From positions 210,642,052 to 210,706,051 of the forward strand of contig BTPG01000005.1 in assembly GCA_036245525.1 (NCBI GenBank): a stretch of DNA of 64,000 nucleotides, written 5' to 3'. The DNA is from Semisulcospira habei (lineage: Eukaryota > Mollusca > Gastropoda > Semisulcospiridae). The notes beneath the pieces are model-generated. The model was not told where the DNA came from and did no database searches. It was given only the letters and a program-made list of their open reading frames with translations. Numbering within the stretch: the first letter of the stretch is position 1; every line of letters starts with the position of its first letter. Of the stretch, positions 9,253-19,883 are shown one piece after another. The position numbers and the translations under genes are program-made.

Positions 9253-12200
9253 ATGTCGACCACGACCGGACTCAACGTAGCATGCTGGAACGTCCGAACC
9301 ATGCTCGACAAAGCAGACAGCGGACGCCCTGAACGTCGCTCCGCCCTCATTGCCCATGAATTGCGGAGGTTAAACATCGACATCGCCGCATTCAGCGAAG
9401 TACGCCTTCCGGACGAAGGCAGCCTCCAAGAACTTGGTGCTGGGTACACCCTCTACTGGTCAGGCAGGCCTGCATCAGAAAGACGGCTCTCAGGCGTGGG
9501 TTTCATGGTCAAGACATCCATTGCGACTAAGCTGGAAAACCTACCAACGGGCCACTCAGACCGCATCATGTCCATGCGCCTCCCACTGAGACACCAGCAA
9601 CACGTCACCCTTCTCAGTGTGTACTCCCCAACCCTCCTGGCAGAGCCTGCTGAAAAGGACAAGTTTTACACTGACCTGCGCAGCCTCCTACAGAGTACCC
9701 CAGCAGACGACAAAGTCATCATCCTTGGCGACTTCAACGCCAGAGTGGGCCAGGACTCTGAAGCCTGGAAAGGAGTCCTCGGCAAGCATGGCGTGGGAAA
9801 CTGCAATGACAATGGCCGCCTACTGTTGGAGTTCTGTGCGGAGCAGCAACTGGTCATCACCAACACTACTTTTCAGCAAAAGGACAGTCGAAAGACCACC
9901 TGGATGCATCCTCGCTCCAAACACTGGCACCTTATCGACTATGTCCTAGTGCGGCAGAGGGACCGCAGTGACGTCCTCCTCACCAGAGTGATGCCCAGCG
10001 CAGAGTGCCACACTGACCACCGCCTTGTCCGCTGCAAACTCAGGCTCCACTTCAAGCCAAAACCCAAGAAATGGGGGCCCCCCAAGAAAAAGCTTGATGT
10101 TGCCAGACTTCAGCGTGACGATGTGAAAGCTGCCTTTCAGACAGATTTACAGCGCAGGCTCAAAGACACAGCAGACCCAGTAGACTCCTCCCCTGAAACA
10201 CTTTGGGAACAACTAAAAACTGCTATTGCAAAATCCTCTGCAGAAGTCTTGGGTTTCGCGAGAAAGAAGAACAAAGACTGGTTTGACGAAAACGATGTAG
10301 AGATCCAGGAACACCTAGCAAAAAAAAGAGCCGCCCATCAGGCTCACCTAGCCCAGCCTTCCTGCCCTGTGAAGAAGTCTGCCTTCCGCCTCGTCTGCAG
10401 CAGTCTCCAGCGCAAGCTCAGAGATCTCCAGAATGAGTGGTGGACCAGACTTGCACAGAGGACCCAGCTTTGCGCTGACAATGGTGACTACATGGGTTTC
10501 TACGAAGCACTGAAAGCAGTGTATGGCCCCAGGCACCTGGTACAAAGTCCCCTGCGAAGCGCGAACGGCCAGGCACTCCTCACAGATAATACCTCCATCT
10601 TGAACCGCTGGTCGGAATACTTTCAGAGCCTCTTCAGCGCTGAGCGCACTGTTCAAGAAGCAGTCGTCCTACAAATCCCACACCTCCCAGTAAAGGTTGA
10701 ATTGGACGAACCGCCCACCGCTGAAGAGACCCTCACAGCCATCCACCAGCTCAAGAGTGGCAAAGCAGCAGGCATTGATGGAATACCGCCAGAGATCTGG
10801 AAACATGGAGGCACAGCACTGCACAACAAGCTCCATGACCTCTTTCTCTGCTGCTGGGAGGAAGGAACACTACCAAAAGATCTCCATGATGCAGTCGTTA
10901 TCACCCTGTACAAGAACAAAGGCGAGAAGTCTGACTGTTCCAACTATCGGGGAATTACCCTGCTGTCCATTGCTGGGAAAATCCTTGCAAGGCTGCTCCT
11001 GAATCGGCTGGTACCTGCCATCGCTGAAGACCAACTCCCAGAGGGCCAGTGTGGCTTCAGAGCAAACAGGAGCACCACCGATATGGTCTTTGTGCTGAGA
11101 CAGCTACAGGAGAAGTGCCGCGAGCAGAACAAAGGGCTGTATGTAACATTTGTCGACTTAACAAAAGCGTTCGACACTGTGAGCAGGCAAGGCATGTGGC
11201 AGATCCTGGAGCGACTTGGCTGTCCCCCAAAGTTCCTCAACATGATTGTCCAGCTACACGAGGACCAGCAAGGCCAGGTCAGACTCAACAATGACCTCTC
11301 AGAACCATTCCCTATTCTCAACGGTGTAAAGCAGGGCTGCGTGCTGGCACCGACCTTCTTCACCATCTTTTTTAGCATGATGTTGAAGCAGGCCACAGTG
11401 GACCTCGATGATGACGATGCAGTGTACATCAGGTATCGTCTCGATGGCAGCCTGTTCAACCTCAGACGACTGCAAGCCCACACGAAAACCCTAGACCAAC
11501 TGATTCGTGAGCTGCTTTTTGCTGATGATGCTGCCCTCGTTGCACACACAGAGAGAGCCCTGCAGCGCATCACGTCTTGCTTCGCAGATGCTGCCCAGCT
11601 CTTTGGACTCGAGGTCAGTCTTAAAAAGACAGAGGTCCTCCATCAGCCGGCACCCAAGACAGTGTACCGCCCTCCTCACATCACCATCGGCGAGTCTGAA
11701 CTAAAGTCAGTGCACCAGTTTACTTACCTTGGCTGCATTATCACGTCGGACGCCAAGCTGGACAAGGAGCTTGACAGCAGGCTGGCAAAAGCGAACAGCG
11801 CTTTCGGGCGACTTTTCAAGCGGGTGTGGCACAATCAACAGCTGAAAACAGGCACCAAGATCAGCGTGTACAGAGCTGTGGTCCTCACCACCCTGCTGTA
11901 TGGTTCCGAGTCCTGGGCCCTCTACCGCAGCCAACTACGACTCCTCGAACGCTTCCACCAGCGCTGCCTGCGAACCATCCTGGGCATTCACTGGAGTGAC
12001 TATGTCACCAACGTCGAGGTCCTTGAACAGGCTGAAACTGTGAGCATCGAGGCTTTGCTGCTGCGGACACAGCTCCGCTGGGCGGGGCATGTCTCCAGGA
12101 TGGAGGATCATCGCCTACCAAAGATCACCCTGTTCGGCGAGCTTGCTACTGGACACCGTGACAGAGGGGCACCAAAGAAGAGATACAAAGACTGTCTCAA

Positions 12201-12480
12201 GAAGTCACTTAGTGCCTGCCAAATCGACCACCACCAGTGGTCTTCGCTTGCTGCGGACCGTGACACCTGGCGCTCCACCATTTACAAGGCAGCTGTCTCC
12301 TTTGAGGACTCTCGCAGAGCTAGCCTTAAGGACAAGCGGCTCAGGAGAAAAAACAGAGATGCCGCAGCTCAGAACCCTGGCCATACCTTCCCCTGCAGCC
12401 ACTGCGGTCGAACCTGCCTGTCTCGGATTGGCCTCCGCAGCCACGAACAAGCCTGCAGACGTCGTGGGCAACTCCTATAA
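9253..12480 (+). CDS. LINE A endonuclease-reverse transcriptase, intact
   Basis: A 1075-residue retrotransposon polyprotein. The N-terminal apurinic-type endonuclease (about 1-270) has NVACWNVRTM, LGDFNARVG, TWMHPRSKHWHLIDYVLV and HTDHRLVRCKL. The reverse transcriptase (about 500-800) has GKAAGIDGIPPE, NYRGITLLS, VDLTKAFDTV, GVKQGCVLAP and the catalytic LFADDAALV. A C-terminal thumb with LYGSESWALY and LRWAGHVSRM is followed by a zinc finger of C-x2-C-x12-H-x3-C form (CSHCGRTCLSRIG). No RNase H domain is seen. The ATG is chosen because copy 2 also starts there and the endonuclease begins at once. No stop or frameshift is present, so the product could be functional. I do not assign a LINE clade firmly; RTE-like or related is possible. 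Confidence 0.93.
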   Translation: MSTTTGLNVACWNVRTMLDKADSGRPERRSALIAHELRRLNIDIAAFSEVRLPDEGSLQELGAGYTLYWSGRPASERRLSGVGFMVKTSIATKLENLPTGHSDRIMSMRLPLRHQQHVTLLSVYSPTLLAEPAEKDKFYTDLRSLLQSTPADDKVIILGDFNARVGQDSEAWKGVLGKHGVGNCNDNGRLLLEFCAEQQLVITNTTFQQKDSRKTTWMHPRSKHWHLIDYVLVRQRDRSDVLLTRVMPSAECHTDHRLVRCKLRLHFKPKPKKWGPPKKKLDVARLQRDDVKAAFQTDLQRRLKDTADPVDSSPETLWEQLKTAIAKSSAEVLGFARKKNKDWFDENDVEIQEHLAKKRAAHQAHLAQPSCPVKKSAFRLVCSSLQRKLRDLQNEWWTRLAQRTQLCADNGDYMGFYEALKAVYGPRHLVQSPLRSANGQALLTDNTSILNRWSEYFQSLFSAERTVQEAVVLQIPHLPVKVELDEPPTAEETLTAIHQLKSGKAAGIDGIPPEIWKHGGTALHNKLHDLFLCCWEEGTLPKDLHDAVVITLYKNKGEKSDCSNYRGITLLSIAGKILARLLLNRLVPAIAEDQLPEGQCGFRANRSTTDMVFVLRQLQEKCREQNKGLYVTFVDLTKAFDTVSRQGMWQILERLGCPPKFLNMIVQLHEDQQGQVRLNNDLSEPFPILNGVKQGCVLAPTFFTIFFSMMLKQATVDLDDDDAVYIRYRLDGSLFNLRRLQAHTKTLDQLIRELLFADDAALVAHTERALQRITSCFADAAQLFGLEVSLKKTEVLHQPAPKTVYRPPHITIGESELKSVHQFTYLGCIITSDAKLDKELDSRLAKANSAFGRLFKRVWHNQQLKTGTKISVYRAVVLTTLLYGSESWALYRSQLRLLERFHQRCLRTILGIHWSDYVTNVEVLEQAETVSIEALLLRTQLRWAGHVSRMEDHRLPKITLFGELATGHRDRGAPKKRYKDCLKKSLSACQIDHHQWSSLAADRDTWRSTIYKAAVSFEDSRRASLKDKRLRRKNRDAAAQNPGHTFPCSHCGRTCLSRIGLRSHEQACRRRGQLL

Positions 12481-12483
12481 AAT

Positions 12484-12497
12484 CTTCGTTCGCGAAG
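12484..12497 (+). promoter_or_regulatory. 3'-end hairpin of LINE A (CTTCG-TTCG-CGAAG)
   Basis: A perfect 5-bp stem closes a TTCG tetraloop three bases after the stop codon. It is conserved at 19849-19862 and, reversed, at 55791-55804. In RNA a UUCG loop is unusually stable, so this could be the signal by which the reverse transcriptase recognises its own RNA. The role is inference. Confidence 0.6.
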
Positions 12498-12511
12498 TCA
12501 AGCCAAGAGAG

Positions 12512-12612
12512 ATCAGAGAATGTTGTTAAGCAGTGTAATATCAGAGAACTGATGTTGTTAAGCAGCGTAATATCAGAGAACAATGTGAAGCAGTGCAATA
12601 TCAAACAATGCT
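12512..12612. repeat. 28-bp tandem repeat at receptor A 5' side, part 2
   Basis: The remaining three to four units of the array split by LINE A1. The first word is the probable right-hand target duplication. Confidence 0.85.
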
Positions 12613-13305
12613 GTCCGTGTCCTTCACATTCAGGATAACTCCAGCCCAGTTAACTGCGCTTGAACTGAAAATGAAAACAAAATAAATATTTTCTTGCGTT
12701 TACTAGACAGGCTTCCCTAAAAGGAGATTAGATTGCATTTCTCTGCATTTGTTTGCTGGCCTTTGAATTTGGGTCTTGAGCCCTAAAGTCCAAAATCACA
12801 GATCAGCACACAAGTATAATTGTACATGTAAAATACGTCGGGTGGAACTATTTCTGTTGCGATTAACTCATTCAGCCCCGACACACCACACACGATAGAA
12901 ATTGACCACCGGTTCCAAGCTGTTCTGACACCACCCTTGAACTATCTTGGTCAATATGTCTCCTAAATTGTAATACAGTCTTTAGAGGACAACTCCAAAA
13001 GTGGGGATTTCGACCTTGGGGCACAATGAAAATAAAGTCGAACGAAACTATAAAAAGATTTGTCGGGTGAAATTTGTGACGTTATCGTGACAGTTTGAAA
13101 CAAATCTCCATGTTCCGTTGGCTTGATGAGCAAAAAAGCAGACAATCACACGTGTAAAACTCAGAGAACAGACGCAGAATGGAACATCGTCTGATTTACG
13201 CAATAAACTTCTTCTTAGAAGATTCAGCCCGAAAACAAACACTAATGCAATCAAATTACGTAAATAGAACAAACAGATGAATACACACCATGTTTGCTGC
13301 AGATC
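12613..13305. other. Receptor A upstream region shared with copy B
   Basis: No gene is seen. The sequence aligns with 52290-52985 in copy B. It includes a half palindromic MITE at about 12870-13015 (TTCTGACACCACCCTTGAACT arm). Because it lies 5' of both receptors and survives in both, it may contain their promoter. Confidence 0.5.
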
Positions 13306-13887
13306 TTCAGTTTTGCGTTGTGCTTTTCACTGTTATACCTGTCTTTCAGTTCTCTACAAAAAATGCCGATTCGTTTGCCTTCTCTTCCCTGTTCTGCAAT
13401 TATAAATATAGAATTTGGCCATCAGTATTATCAAATTAAAAACTTTGTCTGTTTAAAATTTAATTTCATTTCCACAAAGTATAAGTCTTTCGCTGAAACT
13501 AAAACGACCACATTATCACATTTTTCACCCATAACGCTTGCTACGTTTACCCAATAATTGTACATAACCACATTTCCAAAATATATGTGTTCAATACTTT
13601 CTCTGTTGTTCATGCAAAAAGTACAATTATCTGAACGTCGATTCCATTGTTTTGCATTATTATATTTGTGCCAATAATTCTATTAATAATTCTAGTTTGA
13701 AACCGCTTTTATCTGTTGCAGTTTTTCTGTATTATTTTCTTCCAGTCCATATCACAGCTTAGTTCTTTATCCCATTTATCTAAGCTTTGTGGATTTTTGT
13801 TATTCATTGTGAAGATTTCGTAGTAACGTTTTGAGCCCTTTTGCACTAAGTAAATGAGTAGCAGGAATTTTGGTTTATCATTCCTAT

Positions 13888-14205
13888 CGTTATATTAAAT
13901 GTGGAAGTTAGTGTTGCGAATATATTTGTCTATAGCTTGAATGCACCTACATATGTAAGAAAGTCGATGTTTATACCATATTTTGTTTTAAATTCAGTAT
14001 ACTTCCTCGGCTGAGCTACTTCATTATAGAGCTGTCCAATGCAGTACGTTATATTAAATGTGGAAGTTAGTGTTGCGAATATATTTGTCTATAGCTTGAA
14101 TGCACCTACATATGTAAGAAAGTCGATGTTTATACCATATTTTGTTTTAAATTCAGTATACTTCCTCGGCTGAGCTACTTCATTAAAGAGCTGTCCAATG
14201 CAGTA
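13888..14205. repeat. 159-bp tandem duplication inside the L1-like remnant
   Basis: CGTTATATTAAATGTGG begins both at 13888 and 14047, and the two 159-bp units are nearly identical. Copy B has a single unit (57590-57740), so the duplication is younger than the segmental duplication. Confidence 0.93.
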
Positions 14206-14435
14206 CATCAATTTTTTGCCAATTGTTTATACAAAATACATTTGTTTCCAATCTTAATATTATCACTGAAAAAAAGCGAGCTCCGCCAACGCTTCTTCTG
14301 ACGTATTTGGTTCCGCTTTGCACCTAACTCCTTATAAGAGCATAGAACATCTTTCCAGGACAAATTTGTGTACTTTATTTTATTTGGGTAAAAATCTGGA
14401 CCACGTTCGACCAGGTGCTTGAGATCTGGGTATGT

Positions 14436-14652
14436 GTGAACCCATTAAGCCATGACGCACTACAGCAGGAGATGGGTCGACCATGATATTTCAAGGGGTA
14501 GTGCCAGATTAGCTTGGCGCCTTCAGGCGCCAACCTAATCTGGCACTATCCTTGAATTATCATGGTCGATCCATCTCCTGCATCTGGCACATAGTCATTA
14601 GATGACGCCTCCAAATTTGGGAAATACGGCCGTCGGGATGAATGTATTAAGG
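14436..14652. mobile_element. Palindromic MITE, family 1
   Basis: A well preserved copy with the centre GGCGCCTTCAGGCGCC near 14522 and arms reaching the AACCCATTAAG and GAATGTATTAAG ends. The same insertion is at 57970-58190 in copy B. Confidence 0.85.
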
Positions 14653-15004
14653 ATAACATGTTTCCATCTATCACACGTGTTGTTTAATTTTCTAATCCAG
14701 CTAATTTTCAACGCTCTTATATACTGCTTTAAATTTGAAATACCGATTCCTCCGTTTCGTAAAGTTCTTGTTGCAACTTTTCTGCTTATTGTATCCGGGT
14801 TTTTTTTGTTGTTGTTGTTGTTATCCCATTCAAATCTGAAGAACGGTGCTTACAACACTTCAAGATGTTTATCAGGTGGGTTAGGGAGCAAAAGCCATAG
14901 GTAGACCAGATCAATGATTTTAACACAGCGACTCTGCCTAAGGGTGTCTCTTTAGCCACGTTTTTATGATAATTTTTATCTCAGTAAACTTGTCCTTAAA
15001 ATTT

Positions 15005-15425
15005 CGAAGATAATAATAATAATAAGCTCATTAAATAGGCGCTTTATCCCAATTGAAAATCGGCTCAAAGCGCCGCCGCGAACTGAACCCAACAAACACG
15101 CTCACGTGAATCACGCCCATTCACTCACACACTGTACGTAAACACAGAACATTCACGTGGTGCTAAGGGAAAGCTCAAGCGATCTACTGAAGTTTTGGAA
15201 ATTCAAATCGTTTATATTTCAAATTTGATTAAGTGGGCTGAAATTAATACCAAAGTCGTAGGGGAGAAAGTGCCGGAGTACCCGGAGAAAGAACCCCCGA
15301 CGGTCCGCCCGAATAACCACTTACTAGAGGAGAAAAGTCCGACGCCGTTATACCGGGTATCGAACCTCGCACCTCTTGCATTGGTGGCAGGCGCTTTTAC
15401 TGCTGCGCCACGGACAGCTCTTTAG
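15005..15425 (-). mobile_element. tRNA-headed SINE family 1
   Basis: On the minus strand it starts near 15425 with a tRNA-like head: A box TGGCGCAGCAGTAAAAG and B box GGTTCGATACC. A body with GCGGACCGTCGGGGGTTC follows, and a 3' end with GGGATAAAGCGCCTATTTAA and an (AAT)n tail. The plus-strand relative is at 40852-41255. Copy B of the duplication has an empty site near 58555, so this insertion is probably younger than the duplication. Confidence 0.85.
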
Positions 15426-15625
15426 CTCATTCAGCCCGACCCCTGTATTTCCAAAAATTTGGAGGCGTCATCTAATGACTATGACCAGTTGCAGTATATG
15501 GATCGACCATGATAATTCAAGGGTAGTGCCAGATTAACTTGGCGCCAAGCTAATCTGGCAGTACCCTTGAATTATTATGGTCGATCCATCTACTGTTGTA
15601 GCGCGTCAAGACTGAATTAGTTAAA
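15426..15625. mobile_element. Palindromic MITE, family 1, short centre
   Basis: The arms TGATAATTCAAGGGTAGTGC and its near complement meet directly at CTTGGCGCCAAG near 15543, with no loop. Outer ends are CTCATTCAGCCCGAC and GACTGAATTAGTTAA. Copy B holds a half version at 58562-58720. Confidence 0.8.
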
Positions 15626-15825
15626 ACATGTCAGCCACATGCCTGAGACTTTGAAATCTGACGGGTTCCAGTTTAATTTAAGGAATGGCAAATATCTGAT
15701 GGTAGAGTTTTTCTCACGTCAAGAAAATATGTGTGTCGTCCGCGAACTGCGTTATTTTATGTTCTTTGTCTCCCGTATAAATACATTTAATATTTGTATT
15801 CTGTCTTATCATTAGCGCTAATATT

Positions 15826-15836
15826 TCTACACACAT
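15826..15836 (+). repeat. Target-site duplication, left, of the SINE-LINE unit
   Basis: TCTACACACAT is repeated exactly at 19884-19894. It ends immediately before the tRNA-like head, which makes head plus LINE a single inserted unit. Confidence 0.85.
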
Positions 15837-15943
15837 GGGGAAGTGGCGCAATGGTTAAGGCGTCTGCCTCCAATGCCAAAGGTGCGAGGTTCGATACCGG
15901 GTTCCGGCGTTGGATTTTTCTCCTCTGGTAAGTGTCACCGTCT
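15837..15943 (+). promoter_or_regulatory. tRNA/SINE-like head on LINE A copy 2
   Basis: The A box is TGGCGCAATGGTTAAGG and the B box GGTTCGATACC, at the right spacing for an internal RNA polymerase III promoter. A linker ending GTAAGTGTCACCGT follows, matching SINE family 1 (40852 onward) up to that point; the LINE A 5' end starts at 15944. It lies inside the target-site duplication, so it was carried in with the LINE. Confidence 0.8.
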
Positions 15944-16616
15944 GGGCAGTGGGCAGATGTTCACATCTGCACGGGACATAGACGACCCCGGCCCCCACGA
16001 GTCCCCTGCTGCCTTGCAGGCCTGGCCGCTTGGCTGCGGAAAGGCTAAGGGAGGAAACCCCTGACATCAAAGCCCCCGTGTCTCCGGGGAAGGCTTTTGA
16101 GCCAGAGACTAAGACAAGGACAGTCTGATATAAAACCTACGACCCGAGGACCTCGATGCCACCGTCCCAGCTTGCTAGGCCATGGCAAACGAACCAAGGG
16201 TTTAAAGGGTGGGGCCAGTACTGCGCACACTGCACTCCACCAAAAAGCCCCACCGCGCAGGCTTTAGGAAACGCCCACGGACTATGACACTGAACTTTAC
16301 AAGTCCTGTAGCGATGGGCAAGGGGCAAAACGGCAGGTGAAAGATGTCACTGGAAGCCGCAGTCTCAAACCTGCATGCAGGCGGTTCAGGATATTGGTCG
16401 CCTGATGTTGACCTGGGGATGACAACGTCACTCGGCACACCCTGAACGACCAAGCAGCCTTCTCTAGGGACAGCACTGCTTGCTCCACACGGAGAGGGGC
16501 CTAGAAAAGGTGGCCTAAACAAAGCTCATCCCCTCGTAACCCCAGTTGGCTAGCCGCGGTCAACGGGCATCTTCTCATGCGGTCAGAAAACAAGAAAAAA
16601 CAATGGATCCACTCTC

Positions 16617-19600
16617 ATGACGACCACGACCGGACTCAACGTAGCATGCTGGAACATCCGAACTATGCTCGACACAGCAGACAGCGGACGCCATGAACGT
16701 CGCTCCGCCCTCATTGCCCATGAATTGCGGAGGTTAAACATCGACATCGCCGCTCTCAGCGAAGTACGCGTTCCGGAGGAAGGCAGCCTCCAAGAACTTG
16801 GCGCTGGCTACACCCTCTACTGGTCAGGCAGGCCTGCATCAGAAAGACGGCTCTCAGGCGTGGGCTTCATGGTGAAGACCCCCATTGCGACTAAGTTGGA
16901 AAACCGACCAACAGGTCACTCCGACCGCATCATGTCCATGCGCCTCCCACTGAGACACCAGCAATACGTCACCCTTCTCAGTGTGTACTCCCCAACCCTC
17001 CTGGCAGAGCCTGCAGAAAAAGATAAGTTCTACTCTGACCTGCGCAGCCTCCTGAAGAGCACCCCTGCAGACGACAAAGTCATCATCCTTGGCGACTTCA
17101 ACGCCAGAGTGGGCCAAGACTCTGAAGCCTGGGAAGGAGTCCTCGGCAAGCATGGCGTTGGGAACTGCAATGACAATGGTCGCCTACTGTTGGAGCTCTG
17201 TGCAGAGCAGCAACTTGTCATCACCAACACTACTTTCCAGCAAAAGGACAGTCGAAAGACCACCTGGATGCATCCTCGCTCCAAGCACTGGCACCTTATC
17301 GACTATATCCTAGTGCGTCAGAGGGACCGCAGTGACGTCCTCCTCACCAGAGTGATGCCCAGCGCAGAGTGCCACACTGACCACCGCCTTGTTCGCTGCA
17401 AACTCAGGCTCCGCCTCAAGCTGAAACCCAAGAAAGGGGGCCCCCCCAAGAAAAAGCTTGATGTTGCCAGCCTTCAGCGTGACGACAAGAAAGCTGCCCT
17501 TCAGGCCGATTTACAGCGCATGCTCAAAGACACAGTTGATCCAGCAGACTCCTCCCCTGAAACACTCTGGGAACAACTGAAAACTGCTATTGTAAAATCC
17601 TCTGTGGAAGTCTTGGGCTTTGCTAGAAAGAGGAACAAAGACTGGTTTGACGAAAACGACGTAGAGATCCAGGAACTTCTAGCAAAAAAAAAGAGCCGCC
17701 CACCAGGCCCACCTAGCCCAGCCTTCCTGCCCTGTGAAGAAGTCTGCCTTCCGCCTCATCTGCAGCAGTCTCCAGCTCAAGCTTAGAGAACTCCAGAACG
17801 AGTGGTGGTCCAGACTCGCACAGAGGACCCAGCTCTGCGCTGACAACGGTGACTACAGGGGCTTCTACGAAGCACTGAAAGCAGTGTATGGCCCTAGGCA
17901 CCTGGTACAAAGTCCCCTGCGAAGCGCTGATGGACAGGCACTCCTCACAGATAATACCTCCATCTTGAACCGCTGGTCGGAATACTTTCAGGACCTCTTC
18001 GGCGCTGAACGCACTGTTCAAGAAACAGTCATCCTCCAAATCCCACACCTTCCACTAAAGGTTGAATTGGACGAACCGCCCACCGCCGAAGAGACCCTCA
18101 CAGCCATCCACCAGCTCAAGAGTGGCAAAGCAGCAGGCATTGACGGAATCCCGCCAGAGATCTGGAAACATGGAGGCCCAGCACTGCACAACAAGCTCCA
18201 CGACCTCTTTCTCTGCTGCTGGGAAAAAGGAACACTACCAAAGGATCTCCGTGATGCAGTCATCATTACCCTGTACAAGAACAAAGGAGAGAAGTCTGCC
18301 TGCTCAAATTATCGTGGAATTACCCTGCTGTCCATTGCCGGGAAAATTCTCGCAAGGTTGCTCCTGAATCGGCTGGTACCTGCCATCGCTGAAGACCACC
18401 TCCCAGAGGGCCAGTGTGGCTTCAGAGCCAACAGGAGTACCACCGACATGGTCTTTGTGATGAGACAGCTTCAGGAGAAGTGCCGCGAGCAGAACAAAGG
18501 GCTGTACGTAACGTTTGTCGACCTAACAAAAGCGTTTGACACTGTGAGCAGGCAAGGTATGTGGCAGATCCTGGAGCGACTAGGTTGTCCCCCAAAGTTC
18601 CTCAACATGATCGTCCAGCTCCACGAGGACTAGCAAGGCCAGGTCAGACTAAACAGTGACCTCTCAGAACCATTCCCCATTCGCAACGGCGTGAAACAAG
18701 GCTGCGTGCTGGCACCGACCCTCTTCACCATCTTCTTCAGCATGATGTTGAAGCAGGCCACAGCGGACCTCGACGATGACGACGCAGTGTACATCAGGTA
18801 TCGTCTCGATGGCAGCCTGTTCAACCTCAGACGACTGCAGGCCCACACAAAAACCCTAGACCAACTGATTCGTGAGCTGCTCTTCGCTGATGACGCTGCC
18901 CTCGTTGCACACACAGAGAGAGCCTTGCAGCGCATTACGTCCTGCTTCGCAGATGCTGCCCAGCTCTTTGGACTCGAGGTCAGTCTGAAAAAGACAGAGG
19001 TTCTCCATCAGCCGGCACCCAAGGAAGAGCATCGCCCTCCCCACATCACCATCGTCTAGTCCGAACTGAAGTCTGTACACCAGTTTACCTACCTTGGCTG
19101 CATCATCACGTCAGACGCCAAGCTGGACAAGGAGCTGGACAACAGGCTGGCAAAAGCGAACAGTGCTTTCGGGCGACTATTCAAGCGGATGTGGCACAAT
19201 CAACAGCTGAAAAAAGGCACCAAGATCAGCGTGTACAGAGCTGTCGTCCTCACCACCCTGCTGTACGGTTCCGAGTCCTGGGCCCTCTACCGCAGCCAAC
19301 TACGACTCCTCGAACGCTTTCACCAGCGCTGCCTGTGTACCATCCTCAGCATTCACTGGAGTGACTATGTCACCAACGTCGAGGTCCTTGAACAGGCGGA
19401 AACTGTGAGCATCGAGGCTTTGCTGCTGCGGACACAGCTTCGCTGGGCGGGGCACGTCTCCAGGATGGAGGATCATCGCCTGCCCAAGATCACTCTGTTC
19501 GGCGAGCTCGCCACTGGACACCGAGACAGAGGGGCACCAAAGAAGAGATACAAAGACGGTCTCAAGAAGTCACTTAGTGCCTGCCAAATCGACCACCGCC

Positions 19601-19845
19601 AGTGGTCTTCGCTTGCTGCGGACCGTGACACCTGGCGCTCCACCATTCACAAGGCAGCCATCTCCTTTGAGGACTCTCGCAGAGCTAACCTTAAGGACAA
19701 GCGGCTCAGAAGAAAAAACAGAGTTGTCTTAACTCAGAACCCTGACCAGACCTTCCCCTGCAGCCTCTGCGGTCGAACCTGCCTGTCCCGGATTGGCCTC
19801 CGCAGCCACGAAAATGCCTGCAGACGACGTGGGCAAGCCCTATAG
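16617..19845 (+). pseudogene. LINE A endonuclease-reverse transcriptase, broken copy
   Basis: Colinear with the intact ORF at 9253-12480 and highly similar. Three lesions are visible. A nine-A run near 17683-17692 (eight in copy 1) shifts the frame after residue 370 or so. A TAG at 18631-18633 replaces a glutamine codon just after LHED. A TAG at 19057-19059 follows HITIV. The endonuclease part and the C-terminal zinc finger (CSLCGRTCLSRIG) remain readable. The copy cannot make full-length protein. Confidence 0.93.
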
Positions 19846-19848
19846 AAT

Positions 19849-19862
19849 CTTCGTTCGCGAAG
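19849..19862 (+). promoter_or_regulatory. 3'-end hairpin of LINE A, copy 2
   Basis: The same CTTCG-TTCG-CGAAG hairpin as copy 1, two bases after the stop codon. Confidence 0.6.
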
Positions 19863-19883
19863 TCAAGCCAAGATCGATCGAGA

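Larger units (their letters stand above)
8579..12511 (+). mobile_element. LINE family A, copy 1 (full length, intact ORF)
   Basis: A complete-looking non-LTR retrotransposon: about 670 bp of GC-rich 5' untranslated region (8579-9252), one long ORF, and a very short 3' end with a TTCG-loop hairpin. It begins AGGGCAGTGGGCAGATG; copy 2 shares this from 15944. It is inserted in the 28-bp repeat array of receptor A, head to head with the receptor gene. Absent from the equivalent place in duplicon B, so it arrived after the duplication or was lost from B. Confidence 0.9.
4458..15700. repeat. Segmental duplication, copy A
   Basis: This interval matches 48293-58795 in the same orientation, block by block. 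Shared blocks are the 54-bp tandem repeat, the palindromic MITEs, Toll-like receptor, 28-bp tandem repeat, receptor upstream region and L1-like remnant. Alignment breaks coincide with insertions: LINE A1 and a SINE here, LINE C and another SINE in copy B. The left edge is the GACGAGTACACTTTGGCGCG block at about 4472. The right edge is the loss of similarity near 15690. Boundaries are by eye. Confidence 0.88.
13430..15790 (-). pseudogene. L1-like LINE remnant, C-terminal region (copy A)
   Basis: Reading from 15790 leftwards gives PYLKLNWNP-like residues near 15690 (clearer in copy B), a block near 14700 with IGISNLKQYIRALKISWIRK, LDKWDKELSCDMDWKKII near 13780, and ESIEHIYFGN near 13600. These match, in order, the C-terminal half of L1/Tx1-type reverse transcriptases ('lKlSWikr', 'W..dL...W..if', 'EtieHlfw.C'). 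The frame is broken by stops, a 159-bp internal duplication, two MITEs and a SINE. The matching copy is at 56696-58965. Confidence 0.75.
15837..19883 (+). mobile_element. LINE family A, copy 2, with SINE-like head
   Basis: The LINE A sequence runs from 15944 to its 3' hairpin and ends near 19883. With the 107-bp SINE-like head it is flanked by an 11-bp exact duplication. It is colinear with copy 1 throughout, including the 5' untranslated region. Confidence 0.9.

Noticed and set aside
10944..11573. 209-codon minus-strand frame inside LINE A1
   Set aside because: Antisense shadow of the reverse transcriptase domain; basic and Ser-rich composition without motifs.
15837..15915. tRNA gene
   Set aside because: A and B boxes are present, but the acceptor and anticodon arms do not pair by eye and the sequence continues into a SINE/LINE body. 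The same holds for heads at 23390, 40855 and 57093.
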